From Caulobacteraceae bacterium UBA6225 (GTDB lineage: Bacteria; Pseudomonadota; Alphaproteobacteria; Caulobacterales; Caulobacteraceae): 13,232 nucleotides of DNA. The notes under the pieces were generated by a model, which had not been told where the DNA came from, did not search any database, and saw only the letters and a program-made list of their open reading frames with translations. The stretch covers positions 1 to 13,232 of the forward strand of contig DJWR01000239.1 in the NCBI GenBank assembly GCA_002441055.1, in the 5' to 3' direction. Below are positions 7,909 to 13,232 of this stretch, one piece after another. The stretch's first letter is position 1, and the number at the start of each line of letters is the position of its first letter. The translations under genes and the position numbers were made by a program.

Positions 7909-8433
7909 CTAGATTGAGGCTGCGCTGGCGTCGGTGTTCGACGCATCTTCCGTGTCTAGCAGCCGCTGCAGCTTGAGCCTGGCGCGGTTGACGCGGCTCT
8001 TGATGGTGCCCACCGCGCAGCCACAGATTTCGGCGGCCTCCTCGTAGCTCAGTCCGGCCGCGCCCACGAGGATCAGGGCTTCGCGATGTTCGTCGGGCAA
8101 GCGCCCCAGGGCCGCCTGAAGGTCCTGCATGGCCAGGCTCCAGTCCTGGGTCGGTTGGCTGCGCAAGAGCTTGGCGTAGTCCCCGTCCTCATCCCGGACT
8201 TCCCGCCGGCGGCGGTTGAGCTGGGTGTAGTAGGTGTTGCGCAGGATGGTGAAGAGCCAGGCTCGCAGGTTGGTCCCTGGCTCAAAGCGCTCCCGGTTGC
8301 TCCAGGCCTTGATCAGGGTGTCCTGCACCAGATCGTCGGCGTCGGCCCCATTGTGGCAGAGCGACCAGGCGAAGGCGCGAAGGGCCGGGATCATTGAGAT
8401 CACTGAATCTCGCCAGTTGTCCGCCCTGGTCAT
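7909..8433 (-). CDS. ecfG: EcfG-type RNA polymerase sigma factor (alphaproteobacterial general stress response)
   Basis: A 174-residue extracytoplasmic-function sigma factor. Region 2 contains ADDLVQDTLIKAWSN and FEPGTNLRAWLFTILRNTYY, and region 4 contains the helix-turn-helix LSYEEAAEICGCAVGTIKSRVNRAR. This combination is characteristic of EcfG/SigT, which directs general stress genes and is normally held by the anti-sigma NepR and released by PhyR. Neither NepR nor PhyR is encoded here, so it may be a SigU-like second copy rather than the primary SigT. The frame is open to 8487, but that start would lie inside the -10 element of the gene's own promoter. ATG 8433, preceded by GAGGGCGCG, is therefore chosen. 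It probably controls itself and its two neighbouring transcription units. Confidence 0.87.
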   Translation of the reverse strand: MTRADNWRDSVISMIPALRAFAWSLCHNGADADDLVQDTLIKAWSNRERFEPGTNLRAWLFTILRNTYYTQLNRRRREVRDEDGDYAKLLRSQPTQDWSLAMQDLQAALGRLPDEHREALILVGAAGLSYEEAAEICGCAVGTIKSRVNRARLKLQRLLDTEDASNTDASAASI

Positions 8434-8485
8434 CGCGCCCTCGTCACACGCGCCGAGTAAGCCCTTTGGCCTCGGTCGAACGTGC

Positions 8486-8511
8486 AACGTGGCGGCGCCT
8501 TTTTCCGTTCC
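8486..8511 (-). promoter_or_regulatory. EcfG-type promoter of the sigma gene (autoregulatory)
   Basis: On the minus strand GGAAC (8511-8507) and CGTT (8489-8486) are separated by exactly 17 bases, a perfect match to the GGAAC-N16/17-cGTT consensus of EcfG sigma factors. Transcription would start near 8480, some 45 bp before the ATG at 8433. The sigma factor's own family recognises this sequence, implying positive autoregulation or control by a paralogue. Confidence 0.78.
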
Positions 8512-8544
8512 GGGTTGCGCCCATGGGCGCCCGGGCCGACTTTA

Positions 8545-8570
8545 GGAACACGAAGCACAAGCTTGGCGTT
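8545..8570 (+). promoter_or_regulatory. EcfG-type promoter driving the ergothioneine gene
   Basis: On the plus strand GGAAC (8545-8549) and CGTT (8567-8570) are 17 bases apart, a second perfect match to the EcfG consensus. It is arranged back to back with the sigma-gene promoter, with 33 bp between the two -35 elements. It would give a leader of roughly 75 nt before the ATG at 8655. It implies that ergothioneine synthesis belongs to the general stress regulon in this organism. The region 8434-8654 holds only these two divergent promoters and leaders as far as I can see. Confidence 0.75.
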
Positions 8571-8654
8571 CATCTTCGGCTCGCCTCGTGGAGCGCGGGC
8601 GACCTTGGCCACGCCCTGGAGCGGTGTGGCTTAGTCAGCAGGGGAGGGGGTGGA

Positions 8655-9137
8655 ATGGCGCCTTCGGACGACGCAACCATGACCCATCGCCCCCTGACCG
8701 GAGGGGCGGGTGGCCGGCTCGAACGCTTCTTGGCCTTGCGGGCGCGGACTGAACACCTGGTGCGCGACCTGTCGGCTGAGGACCAGCTTGCCCAATCCAT
8801 GCCGGACGCCAGCCCCACCAAGTGGCATCTGGCCCACACCACCTGGTTCTTCGAGACCTTTCTGCTGACGCCCCATCTTGAGGGCTATGAGCCCTTCGAT
8901 CCGCAGTTCGGCTTCCTGTTCAATTCCTACTATGAGGCTCTGGGACCCCGGCAGCCCCGACCGCAGCGGGGTTTGCTCACCCGCCCGTCCCAGGCCCGCG
9001 TGATGGCCTATCGCGCCCATGTGGATGAGGCGATGACCCGGTTGCTGGGGTCCGATGACCGCACTTTCGATGATCTTCTGGACCTAGAGCATTTTCCGAT
9101 AAGTGTGATGCGGTTATCGGATCGAAAAATGCTCTAA
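8655..9137 (+). CDS. egtB: EgtB N-terminal fragment (DinB-like domain), truncated by inserted repeat
   Basis: The 160-residue 5' fragment of the split gene. It covers most of the DinB-like four-helix domain of EgtB, including PTKWHLAHTTWFFETF with His58, the first of three iron ligands, and the FNSYYEALG region. The last 16 or 17 residues (from about 144) are encoded by the inserted repeat and are foreign. The other two iron ligands (HxxxH) are downstream of the stop, so this fragment cannot bind iron as EgtB does. ATG 8655 is preceded by a strong purine-rich ribosome site AGGGGAGGGGG; the frame is open further upstream but that part overlaps the divergent promoters and lacks family similarity. 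Confidence 0.75.
   Translation: MAPSDDATMTHRPLTGGAGGRLERFLALRARTEHLVRDLSAEDQLAQSMPDASPTKWHLAHTTWFFETFLLTPHLEGYEPFDPQFGFLFNSYYEALGPRQPRPQRGLLTRPSQARVMAYRAHVDEAMTRLLGSDDRTFDDLLDLEHFPISVMRLSDRKML
9085..9136. repeat. Hairpin unit 1 of the inserted repeat
   Basis: The left arm TAGAGCATTTTCCGATAA pairs with the right arm TTATCGG plus AAAATGCTCTA, the right arm carrying five extra bases (ATCGA) as a bulge. The loop is about 11 bases. The TAA stop (9135-9137) that ends the EgtB fragment is formed by the last two bases of this unit plus the next base. Confidence 0.8.
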
Positions 9138-9147
9138 CTTTATGATT

Positions 9148-9200
9148 TAGAGCCCTTTTTATCCGATCTGATTGAAGCAATCAGATCGGAAAGGGCTCTA
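9148..9200. repeat. Hairpin unit 2 of the inserted repeat
   Basis: The left arm TAGAGCCCTTT, a 4-base bulge TTAT, and CCGATCTGATTG pair with CAATCAGATCGG and AAAGGGCTCTA, leaving a very short loop. Its outer AGAGC/GCTCT ends are the same as in unit 1 but the inner stem differs, so the two units are related variants rather than copies. Confidence 0.8.
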
Positions 9201-9225
9201 GGCGTCGCCCATGAGGAGCAGCATC

Positions 9226-9242
9226 AGGAGCTAATCCTGATG
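9226..9242 (+). promoter_or_regulatory. Internal ribosome site that could restart translation of the egtD-containing fragment
   Basis: AGGAG (9226-9230) lies 9 bases before ATG 9240, a near-ideal Shine-Dalgarno arrangement. It is part of the ordinary EgtB coding sequence (codons for the QHQE motif), so it is probably fortuitous. It is the first in-frame ATG after the stop at 9137 and lies about 100 nt from it. Confidence 0.5.
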
Positions 9243-10988
9243 GACATCCTCCACCTGTTCGCCCAGTCGCCCCTGCGACCGGCCTATGGCCGAGGACCGG
9301 CGCCTGCGCCCGGGCCTGCGCCGCAGCCGCTCGCCTTTATTGGTTACGAGGGCGGTCTGGTGGAGGTCGGTCATGCGGGACGGGGGTTCGCCTTCGACAA
9401 CGAGGGCCCTCGCCATCAGGTCTTCCTGGCGCCGTTCAGCCTGGCCGACCGACTGGTCACCAATGGCGAGTGGCTCAACTTCATGGCTGAGGGCGGCTAT
9501 GAGCGCCCCGAGCTCTGGCTTTCCGACGGCTGGGCGAGGGTTCAGGCCGAGGGCTGGCGCGCGCCGCTCTACTGGGAGCGTGGTCCAGACGGGTGGCGGG
9601 TGATGGACCTGCACGGTCTCAATCCGGTGGATCCCGCCGCGCCCGTCGCACACCTCAGCTACTACGAGGCCGAGGCCTATGCGGCCTTCGCCGGGGCCCG
9701 GCTGCCGACCGAGGCGGAATGGGAACATGCCGCGGCTCAACTGCCGGTCCGGGGTGTGTTTCTATCCCGGGGAACCCCCGCCCCCTTGCCGGCCCAGGGC
9801 AGCGTCGACGCGCCTCGGCAGATGTTTGGCGATCTCTGGGAATGGACCCGCAGCGCCTACAGCCCCTATCCGGGTTTCGCGCCAGCCGCAGGGGCGGTGG
9901 GCGAGTACAACGGCAAATTCATGAGCGGACAGATGGTGCTGCGCGGCGGCGCCTGCGTGACGCCGCCTGGACATGTCCGCGCCACCTATCGAAATTTCTT
10001 CCAGCCCCATCAGCGCTGGATGTTCTCTGGCCTTCGCCTGGCGAGGGACGGCGCGACGCAACCGCCAAAACCGAGCGCCTTCGAAAGCGACGTCCTGGCT
10101 GGACTGTCTCGCCGGCAGAAGTCGGTGCCCCCGAAATATTTCTATGATGCGCCGGGCTCGCGGCTGTTTGAGGACATCTGCGAACTGCCGGAATATTATC
10201 CCACACGGACAGAGCTCGCCCTGCTGGCGGAAGTGGCCTCAGAGGTCGCCGCCCATGTTCCTGAGGGCGCAGCCCTGGTGGAGTTCGGCAGCGGCGCCAG
10301 CCTGAAGACCCGCCAACTGCTGGACCATGCGCCGCAGATTTCGGTCTATACGCCCATCGACATCAGCCCCAGCGCCCTGGACGCTGCGGTTGAAAGCCTT
10401 AGCCGCGACTATCAGGGGCTGACCGTCGCGCCGTTGGAGGAAGACTTTACGCGGGCCCTTGTTCTGCCTGATGCGGCCCAGGGGCGCCCGGCCTTTGGCT
10501 TCTTCCCTGGATCGACCATCGGCAATCTGCTGCCGGAAGAGGCCGTGGAATTCCTGACCAACGCCCGACGGCTGTTGGGCGCAGGCGCCCGTTTCCTGGT
10601 GGGGGCCGACCTCGTGAAGGCTGAATCCGTGCTGGTGGCGGCCTATGACGACGCCCAGGGCGTCACGGCGGCGTTCAATCTCAACCTGCTGACCCGCATG
10701 AACCGTGAACTGGGCGCTGATTTCGACCCGGACGCCTTCGCCCATCGAGCGGTCTGGAACAGCGCGGCGTCCTGGATGGAGATGCATCTGGAGGCCCTGC
10801 GCGATCAGTCAGTGCAAGTGGCCGGTCGACGTTTCGAATTCCGGGCAGGGGAGACTATTCACACCGAGAATTCGCACAAGTTCACCCCGGAGGGGTTCGC
10901 CAGGCTCGCCGCCCAGGCGGGTTGGCGACTCGAAGGGCAATGGGTGAGCCCTGAACCGGCCTTTGGGCTCTTCCTGCTCGCCAGCTGA
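9240..10988 (+). CDS. egtD: EgtB FGE-like domain fused to EgtD histidine N-alpha-methyltransferase (3' part of split gene)
   Basis: A 582-residue frame. Residues 1-270 are the C-terminal formylglycine-generating-enzyme-like half of EgtB, beginning MDILHLFAQSPLRPAYG and ending in RWMFSGLRLARDG. Residues about 275-582 are a complete EgtD methyltransferase: KYFYDAPGSRLFE and ELPEYYPTRTE, the SAM-binding loop EFGSGASLKTR (Gly350, Gly352), FFPGSTIGNL, AAFNLNLLTRMNRELGA, and TENSHKF with Glu543 and Ser545, which correspond to substrate-binding residues of mycobacterial EgtD. EgtD makes hercynine from histidine and three SAM. No stop or start separates the two domains, so this is a genuine fusion. 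Without the DinB domain's iron ligands, sulfoxide synthase activity is not expected, but the methyltransferase could still work. Confidence 0.83.
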   Translation: MDILHLFAQSPLRPAYGRGPAPAPGPAPQPLAFIGYEGGLVEVGHAGRGFAFDNEGPRHQVFLAPFSLADRLVTNGEWLNFMAEGGYERPELWLSDGWARVQAEGWRAPLYWERGPDGWRVMDLHGLNPVDPAAPVAHLSYYEAEAYAAFAGARLPTEAEWEHAAAQLPVRGVFLSRGTPAPLPAQGSVDAPRQMFGDLWEWTRSAYSPYPGFAPAAGAVGEYNGKFMSGQMVLRGGACVTPPGHVRATYRNFFQPHQRWMFSGLRLARDGATQPPKPSAFESDVLAGLSRRQKSVPPKYFYDAPGSRLFEDICELPEYYPTRTELALLAEVASEVAAHVPEGAALVEFGSGASLKTRQLLDHAPQISVYTPIDISPSALDAAVESLSRDYQGLTVAPLEEDFTRALVLPDAAQGRPAFGFFPGSTIGNLLPEEAVEFLTNARRLLGAGARFLVGADLVKAESVLVAAYDDAQGVTAAFNLNLLTRMNRELGADFDPDAFAHRAVWNSAASWMEMHLEALRDQSVQVAGRRFEFRAGETIHTENSHKFTPEGFARLAAQAGWRLEGQWVSPEPAFGLFLLAS

Positions 10989-11009
10989 GGGTGGCGGCCG
11001 TCGTCTGAA

Positions 11010-11041
11010 GCGAGGTCTGATCCTGACGGATCAAACCTCGC
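11010..11041. terminator. Hairpin between convergent egtBD and KGG genes
   Basis: GCGAGGTCTGATCC and GGATCAAACCTCGC form a 14-bp stem with one mismatch around a TGAC loop. It lies 21 bp after the egtBD stop and 13 bp after the 3' end of the minus-strand KGG gene, where a shared bidirectional terminator is expected. No T tract follows on either strand, so intrinsic termination is uncertain. Confidence 0.55.
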
Positions 11042-11054
11042 CTGGACCTTGCGC

Positions 11055-11276
11055 TCAGGACTCCGGGGTCTCTTCGCCCTCGCGGCGACCGCCCCCACGG
11101 GAGGCTTCGCCGCCCTTGCGGCCAGCGGAGGCTGCCAGATCCCGGTCTTTGGCGAAGCTGCGCTTCTCACCCGGCACGCTGGCCCCGCCCTTGCGCGCAA
11201 TTTCACGGCGGCGCTCGGGATTCATGGCGGCGAAGCCACGGCGGGCGCGGGGGCGATCTTGGTCGGCAATGCTCAT
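11055..11276 (-). CDS. KGG-motif general stress protein (con-10/YciG-like)
   Basis: A 73-residue, very hydrophilic, Arg/Lys/Gly-rich protein. It contains the family pattern RRGFAAMNPERRREIARKGG (residues 12-31) followed by RSFAKDRDLAASAGRKGG (39-56), so both KGG motifs are present, and ends in an acidic tail. Such proteins are small stress-induced proteins of unknown biochemical role, found in bacteria and as con-10 in fungi. The frame is open to 11357, but ATG 11276 is chosen because AGGAG lies just upstream and the family pattern follows directly. It stands alone between the kinase gene and the converging egtBD gene. No EcfG-type promoter was found in the 166 bp upstream, unlike the other stress genes nearby. 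Confidence 0.82.
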   Translation of the reverse strand: MSIADQDRPRARRGFAAMNPERRREIARKGGASVPGEKRSFAKDRDLAASAGRKGGEASRGGGRREGEETPES

Positions 11277-11315
11277 GGGGGTCACTCCTAATAGGCGGCG
11301 GCGTCGCCCCTGGGA

Positions 11316-11333
11316 CCCTCCGAACCCGGAGGG
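11316..11333. repeat. Short inverted repeat upstream of the KGG gene
   Basis: CCCTCCG (11316-11322) and CGGAGGG (11327-11333) form a 7-bp perfect inverted repeat with a 4-base loop, 40 bp upstream of the KGG start. It could be a leader hairpin or an operator; nothing else in the gap supports either. Confidence 0.35.
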
Positions 11334-11407
11334 CCTGTCAAGGCTTCGCTCTAGCAACCCGCGAGCCGCGCTGGGGGTTGCGTCGCCGAATCTCTGAATT
11401 TTCGTCG

Positions 11408-11434
11408 GCGTTTAGCCCGCGGGCTCTCAAACGC
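11408..11434. terminator. Hairpin downstream of the sensor kinase gene
   Basis: GCGTTT (11408-11413) pairs with AAACGC (11429-11434), enclosing the perfect 12-bp palindrome AGCCCGCGGGCT (11414-11425) with a 3-base bulge. It begins 9 bp past the kinase stop in the direction of transcription. There is no T tract, so it may act as an RNA 3' end stabiliser or a weak terminator. Confidence 0.45.
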
Positions 11435-11442
11435 GCCGTAGC

Positions 11443-12795
11443 CTAGGCTGGCAGCAGGACCCGCGCGGTGAGACCGCCCCCAGCGCGATTGACCATGGTG
11501 ACATCTCCGCCATGGCTGCGGGCGATCGACCGAACGACGGCAAGTCCCAGGCCAATGCCGCCGGTGCCGCGGCTTCTCGACGGCTCTCTGCGGTAGAAGG
11601 GCTCGAAGACGCGCTCCATGTCATCCTCAGGGATTCCGGGACCTTCGTCCTCAATCTCGATCACCACCGCCCGATCTTCGATGATCACCCGGGCCCTGGC
11701 CCGATCCCCGAACTTGACGGCGTTCTCCACCAGATTGGTGACCAGCCGCCGAAGGGCGATGGGGTCCCCCTCGATGACCACCTTCTCAGCCCGCTCGACC
11801 TCGATGGCGGCGCCGGTCTCGGCCATTTCATCGCAGACGCTCTCCACCAGAGAGGCCAGCTCCAGCCGGGTTCGTTGGCCGGGCTTGGTGGCGTCGCGGA
11901 CAAAGCCGAGGGTGGCGGCGACCATGGCCTCCATCTGGTCGATGTCGGCGGCCATCTTGGCCCTCTGGTCCTCTGGGGCGTTCTCAATGCGGAACCGCAG
12001 GCGGGTGAGGGGGGTGCGCAGGTCGTGGGCGATGGCGCCCACCATCGCGGTGCGGTCCTGAACATACCGTCGCAGCCGCTCCTGCATCTGGTTGAAGGCC
12101 CGCACCGCCACGGAGATTTCGGCTGAGCCGGCGATTTCCAGGGGCGGGGCCTCCGGATCACGCCCGAGCCGCTCGGCGGCTTCGGCGAACAACCTGAAAG
12201 GCTTGGACAACCGTCTTGCGAACATCCAGGCGATGGGCGCCATCACCAGGGCCGACAGCAGGAACCAGAGCAGCACCCGTTGCTGCCACACGTTCAATCC
12301 GAGACTTCGCTCAGGATGCACCACGGCCCAGTCCCCGTCGGGCCGCTTCATGGCGATCTCGAATGGGGCGACCAGAAACCGGTCCTCCTGACCCTCGCCG
12401 CCGGCTCGCTCCATGCGGTCGCGTACGATGCGGAAGACGCGACGATCTGAGATCGGCAGGCGATAGGTTTTGGCGATCACCAGATCGGTCTTGGCCACGC
12501 CCAGATCCTCGGCCAGCTGGTCGCGGGCCCAGATCATGCTGTCGGCGGTGGACTGGCTCTCGGGCGGTGTGCGGCTGAGCTCGAACTCCAGATCCCGTCG
12601 CTCGATCAGGTCGCCGGGGCGGCCCTGCAACGCCGCGGTGATCTCAGAGAAGCGATAGAAGTCCGGCACCGGCGGCGGCAGGTTGAACAGCAGGAAGACG
12701 CTGATCGCCTGGGCGGTGATCAGGCTGACGCTGACCAGCAGCAGGACCTGAACAAACAGGGAGGCGGTGGCCCGCCGGTCCCGGGCGCGGCTCAC
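11443..12795 (-). CDS. EnvZ-type membrane sensor histidine kinase
   Basis: A 450-residue two-component sensor. TM1 spans about residues 12-37, a periplasmic sensor segment of about 130 residues follows, TM2 is near 172-192 (VLLWFLLSALVMAPIAWMFA), then a HAMP region to about 245. The dimerisation/phosphoacceptor box is AIAHDLRTPLTRL with His257. The ATPase domain has the N box LVTNLVENAVKF (Asn358), G1 DEGPGIP and G2 GGIGLGLAV. The start codon is GTG at 12795, overlapping the regulator's TGA as GTGA, so the pair is translationally coupled. It will phosphorylate the adjacent OmpR-type regulator. The layout resembles EnvZ or other osmotic/metal/antibiotic-responsive kinases; the signal is not evident. 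Confidence 0.92.
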   Translation of the reverse strand: MSRARDRRATASLFVQVLLLVSVSLITAQAISVFLLFNLPPPVPDFYRFSEITAALQGRPGDLIERRDLEFELSRTPPESQSTADSMIWARDQLAEDLGVAKTDLVIAKTYRLPISDRRVFRIVRDRMERAGGEGQEDRFLVAPFEIAMKRPDGDWAVVHPERSLGLNVWQQRVLLWFLLSALVMAPIAWMFARRLSKPFRLFAEAAERLGRDPEAPPLEIAGSAEISVAVRAFNQMQERLRRYVQDRTAMVGAIAHDLRTPLTRLRFRIENAPEDQRAKMAADIDQMEAMVAATLGFVRDATKPGQRTRLELASLVESVCDEMAETGAAIEVERAEKVVIEGDPIALRRLVTNLVENAVKFGDRARARVIIEDRAVVIEIEDEGPGIPEDDMERVFEPFYRREPSRSRGTGGIGLGLAVVRSIARSHGGDVTMVNRAGGGLTARVLLPA

Positions 12796-13232
12796 GGGCG
12801 TTTCACCTTGGGGGTGAACATGTAGCCCTCGTTGCGAATGGTCCGGATCAGGTCGTGACCGCCGCCATCGTCCAACTTGCGGCGCAGGCGGCTGATCTGC
12901 ACATCGATGGCGCGATCAAAGGCGTCCGAGGAGGGGCCCCTGGCGAAGTCCAGCAACTGGTCGCGGGTCAGAACCCGCTGCGGCCGTTCGACAAAGGCGC
13001 GCAGCAGGGAAAATTCACCGCTGGAGAGGTTCACCACCACCCCCTGCGGCGAGCGCAGCTCCCGGCGCACCAGGTCCAGCCGCCAGCCGGCGAACTCACA
13101 GGCCGCGCCCAGGTCTTCGCCGCCCCCTTGGCGGGTCTGTTCGGCCCGGCGCAGAATCGCACGGATGCGGGCCAGAAGCTCACGGGGGTTGCAGGGTTTG
13201 GATAGGTAGTCGTCGGCGCCCAGCTCCAGCCC
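12792..13232 (-). CDS. OmpR/PhoB-family response regulator, 3' part (cut by window edge)
   Basis: The last 146 residues of a response regulator; the 5' part runs off the right end of the window. Visible are the end of the receiver domain, GADDYLSKPCNPRELLARIRAIL with the conserved Lys in the KP pair, a linker, and a complete winged-helix DNA-binding domain (LSSGEFSLLRAFVERPQRVLTRDQLLD, then DVQISRLRRKL and the IRTIRNEGYMF wing). It partners the kinase immediately downstream, whose GTG overlaps this stop by GTGA. The usual OmpR form has Phe, Thr or Asn after KP; here it is Cys, a minor deviation. Target genes are not known. Confidence 0.9.
   Translation of the reverse strand, partial: GLELGADDYLSKPCNPRELLARIRAILRRAEQTRQGGGEDLGAACEFAGWRLDLVRRELRSPQGVVVNLSSGEFSLLRAFVERPQRVLTRDQLLDFARGPSSDAFDRAIDVQISRLRRKLDDGGGHDLIRTIRNEGYMFTPKVKRP

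Larger units (their letters stand above)
9084..9201. mobile_element. MITE-like double-hairpin repeat inserted in egtB
   Basis: The insert consists of two adjacent imperfect palindromes, each bounded by TAGAGC...GCTCTA: unit one 9085-9136, with AGAGCATTTT pairing to AAAATGCTCT, and unit two 9148-9200, with AGAGCCCTTT pairing to AAAGGGCTCT and an inner CCGATCTGATT/AATCAGATCGG stem. CTAG stands at both outer ends (9084-9087 and 9198-9201) and looks like a target duplication, though the element's own end is self-complementary so the exact boundary is ambiguous. It encodes no protein and is more AT-rich than its surroundings. Similar AGAGC-bounded palindromes are, from memory, dispersed in many alphaproteobacterial genomes; the mobilising enzyme is not identified. 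Confidence 0.8.
8655..10988 (+). pseudogene. Interrupted egtB-egtD fusion gene (ergothioneine sulfoxide synthase + histidine methyltransferase)
   Basis: The full span is one ancestral open frame, cut by a single in-frame TAA at 9135-9137 that lies inside an inserted repeat (9084-9201). Upstream and downstream parts are in the same phase because the insert is 114 bp. Taking out one CTAG copy plus the repeat recreates LDLGVAHEEQHQELIL, a normal EgtB metal-site sequence, and a fused protein of about 739 residues. Predicted ancestral order: DinB-like helical domain with His58, His148 and His152 as iron ligands, FGE-sulfatase-like domain, then EgtD methyltransferase. The order is opposite to fungal Egt1, where the methyltransferase is N-terminal. 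Whether anything functional is made depends on stop readthrough or internal restart. Confidence 0.8.

Noticed and set aside
8434..8487. Longer N-terminus of the sigma factor starting at 8487
   Set aside because: That start overlaps the -10 element of the gene's own promoter, and the extra residues do not match the EcfG family; ATG 8433 has a ribosome site.
9138..9239. Ribosomal frameshift or recoding signal at the EgtB stop using the hairpins
   Set aside because: The two parts are in the same frame, so no shift is needed, and the hairpins are explained by a repeat insertion; UAA readthrough remains possible but has no specific sequence support.
11277..11442. EcfG-type promoter for the KGG gene
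   Set aside because: No GTTCC on the plus strand (GGAAC on the minus strand) occurs in this gap.

Overview
The window is GC-rich (high-GC codon use throughout) and its gene content points to an alphaproteobacterium of the Caulobacteraceae type (Phenylobacterium/Caulobacter-like). The pointers are an EcfG-type general-stress sigma factor with GGAAC-N17-CGTT promoters, a con-10/KGG stress protein, a GMC dehydrogenase with 3-keto-sugar-type partner genes, and an AGAGC...GCTCT palindromic repeat. The genus is inferred from gene families; no rRNA gene is present.

Left part (68-6975, + strand): a tightly packed six-gene operon. It encodes a GMC flavin dehydrogenase with a Cys-x5-Cys-x3-Cys motif, three different AP-endonuclease-2-type TIM-barrel isomerase/lyase-like proteins, a Gfo/Idh/MocA oxidoreductase, and a GPH-type (MelB-like) sugar symporter. 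Spacing is 2 bp, 48 bp, and then three stop/start overlaps. The set resembles oxidative (3-keto) glycoside breakdown: a glycoside is taken up, oxidised on the sugar ring, and cleaved or isomerised by metal-dependent TIM barrels. No conventional glycoside hydrolase is present. The substrate cannot be read from sequence.

Middle part (6985-8570): three minus-strand genes, an EcfG-type sigma factor, a 77-residue unknown protein and a DedA-family membrane protein. GGAAC-N17-(C/G)GTT promoters lie upstream of the sigma gene (autoregulation) and upstream of the 77-residue gene. A third, perfect copy points the other way, toward the ergothioneine gene.

Ergothioneine locus (8655-10988, + strand): an EgtB-EgtD fusion gene (sulfoxide synthase followed by histidine methyltransferase) that has been interrupted. 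A 114-bp insertion made of two AGAGC-bounded hairpins sits in the DinB-like domain. It duplicates CTAG and is a multiple of three, so the frame is kept, but it brings one in-frame TAA. Removing it restores a perfect EgtB motif. The HxxxH iron ligands fall between the stop and the next usable start. A good ribosome site 9 nt before ATG 9240 could still express the FGE-like plus EgtD part. This is the most interesting observation in the window: a stress-regulated ergothioneine gene whose sulfur-insertion half appears broken while its methyltransferase half may survive.

Right part (11055-13232, minus strand): a KGG stress protein, then a complete EnvZ-type sensor kinase gene preceded by the 3' part of its OmpR-family response regulator gene, overlapping as GTGA. 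The regulator is cut by the window edge.
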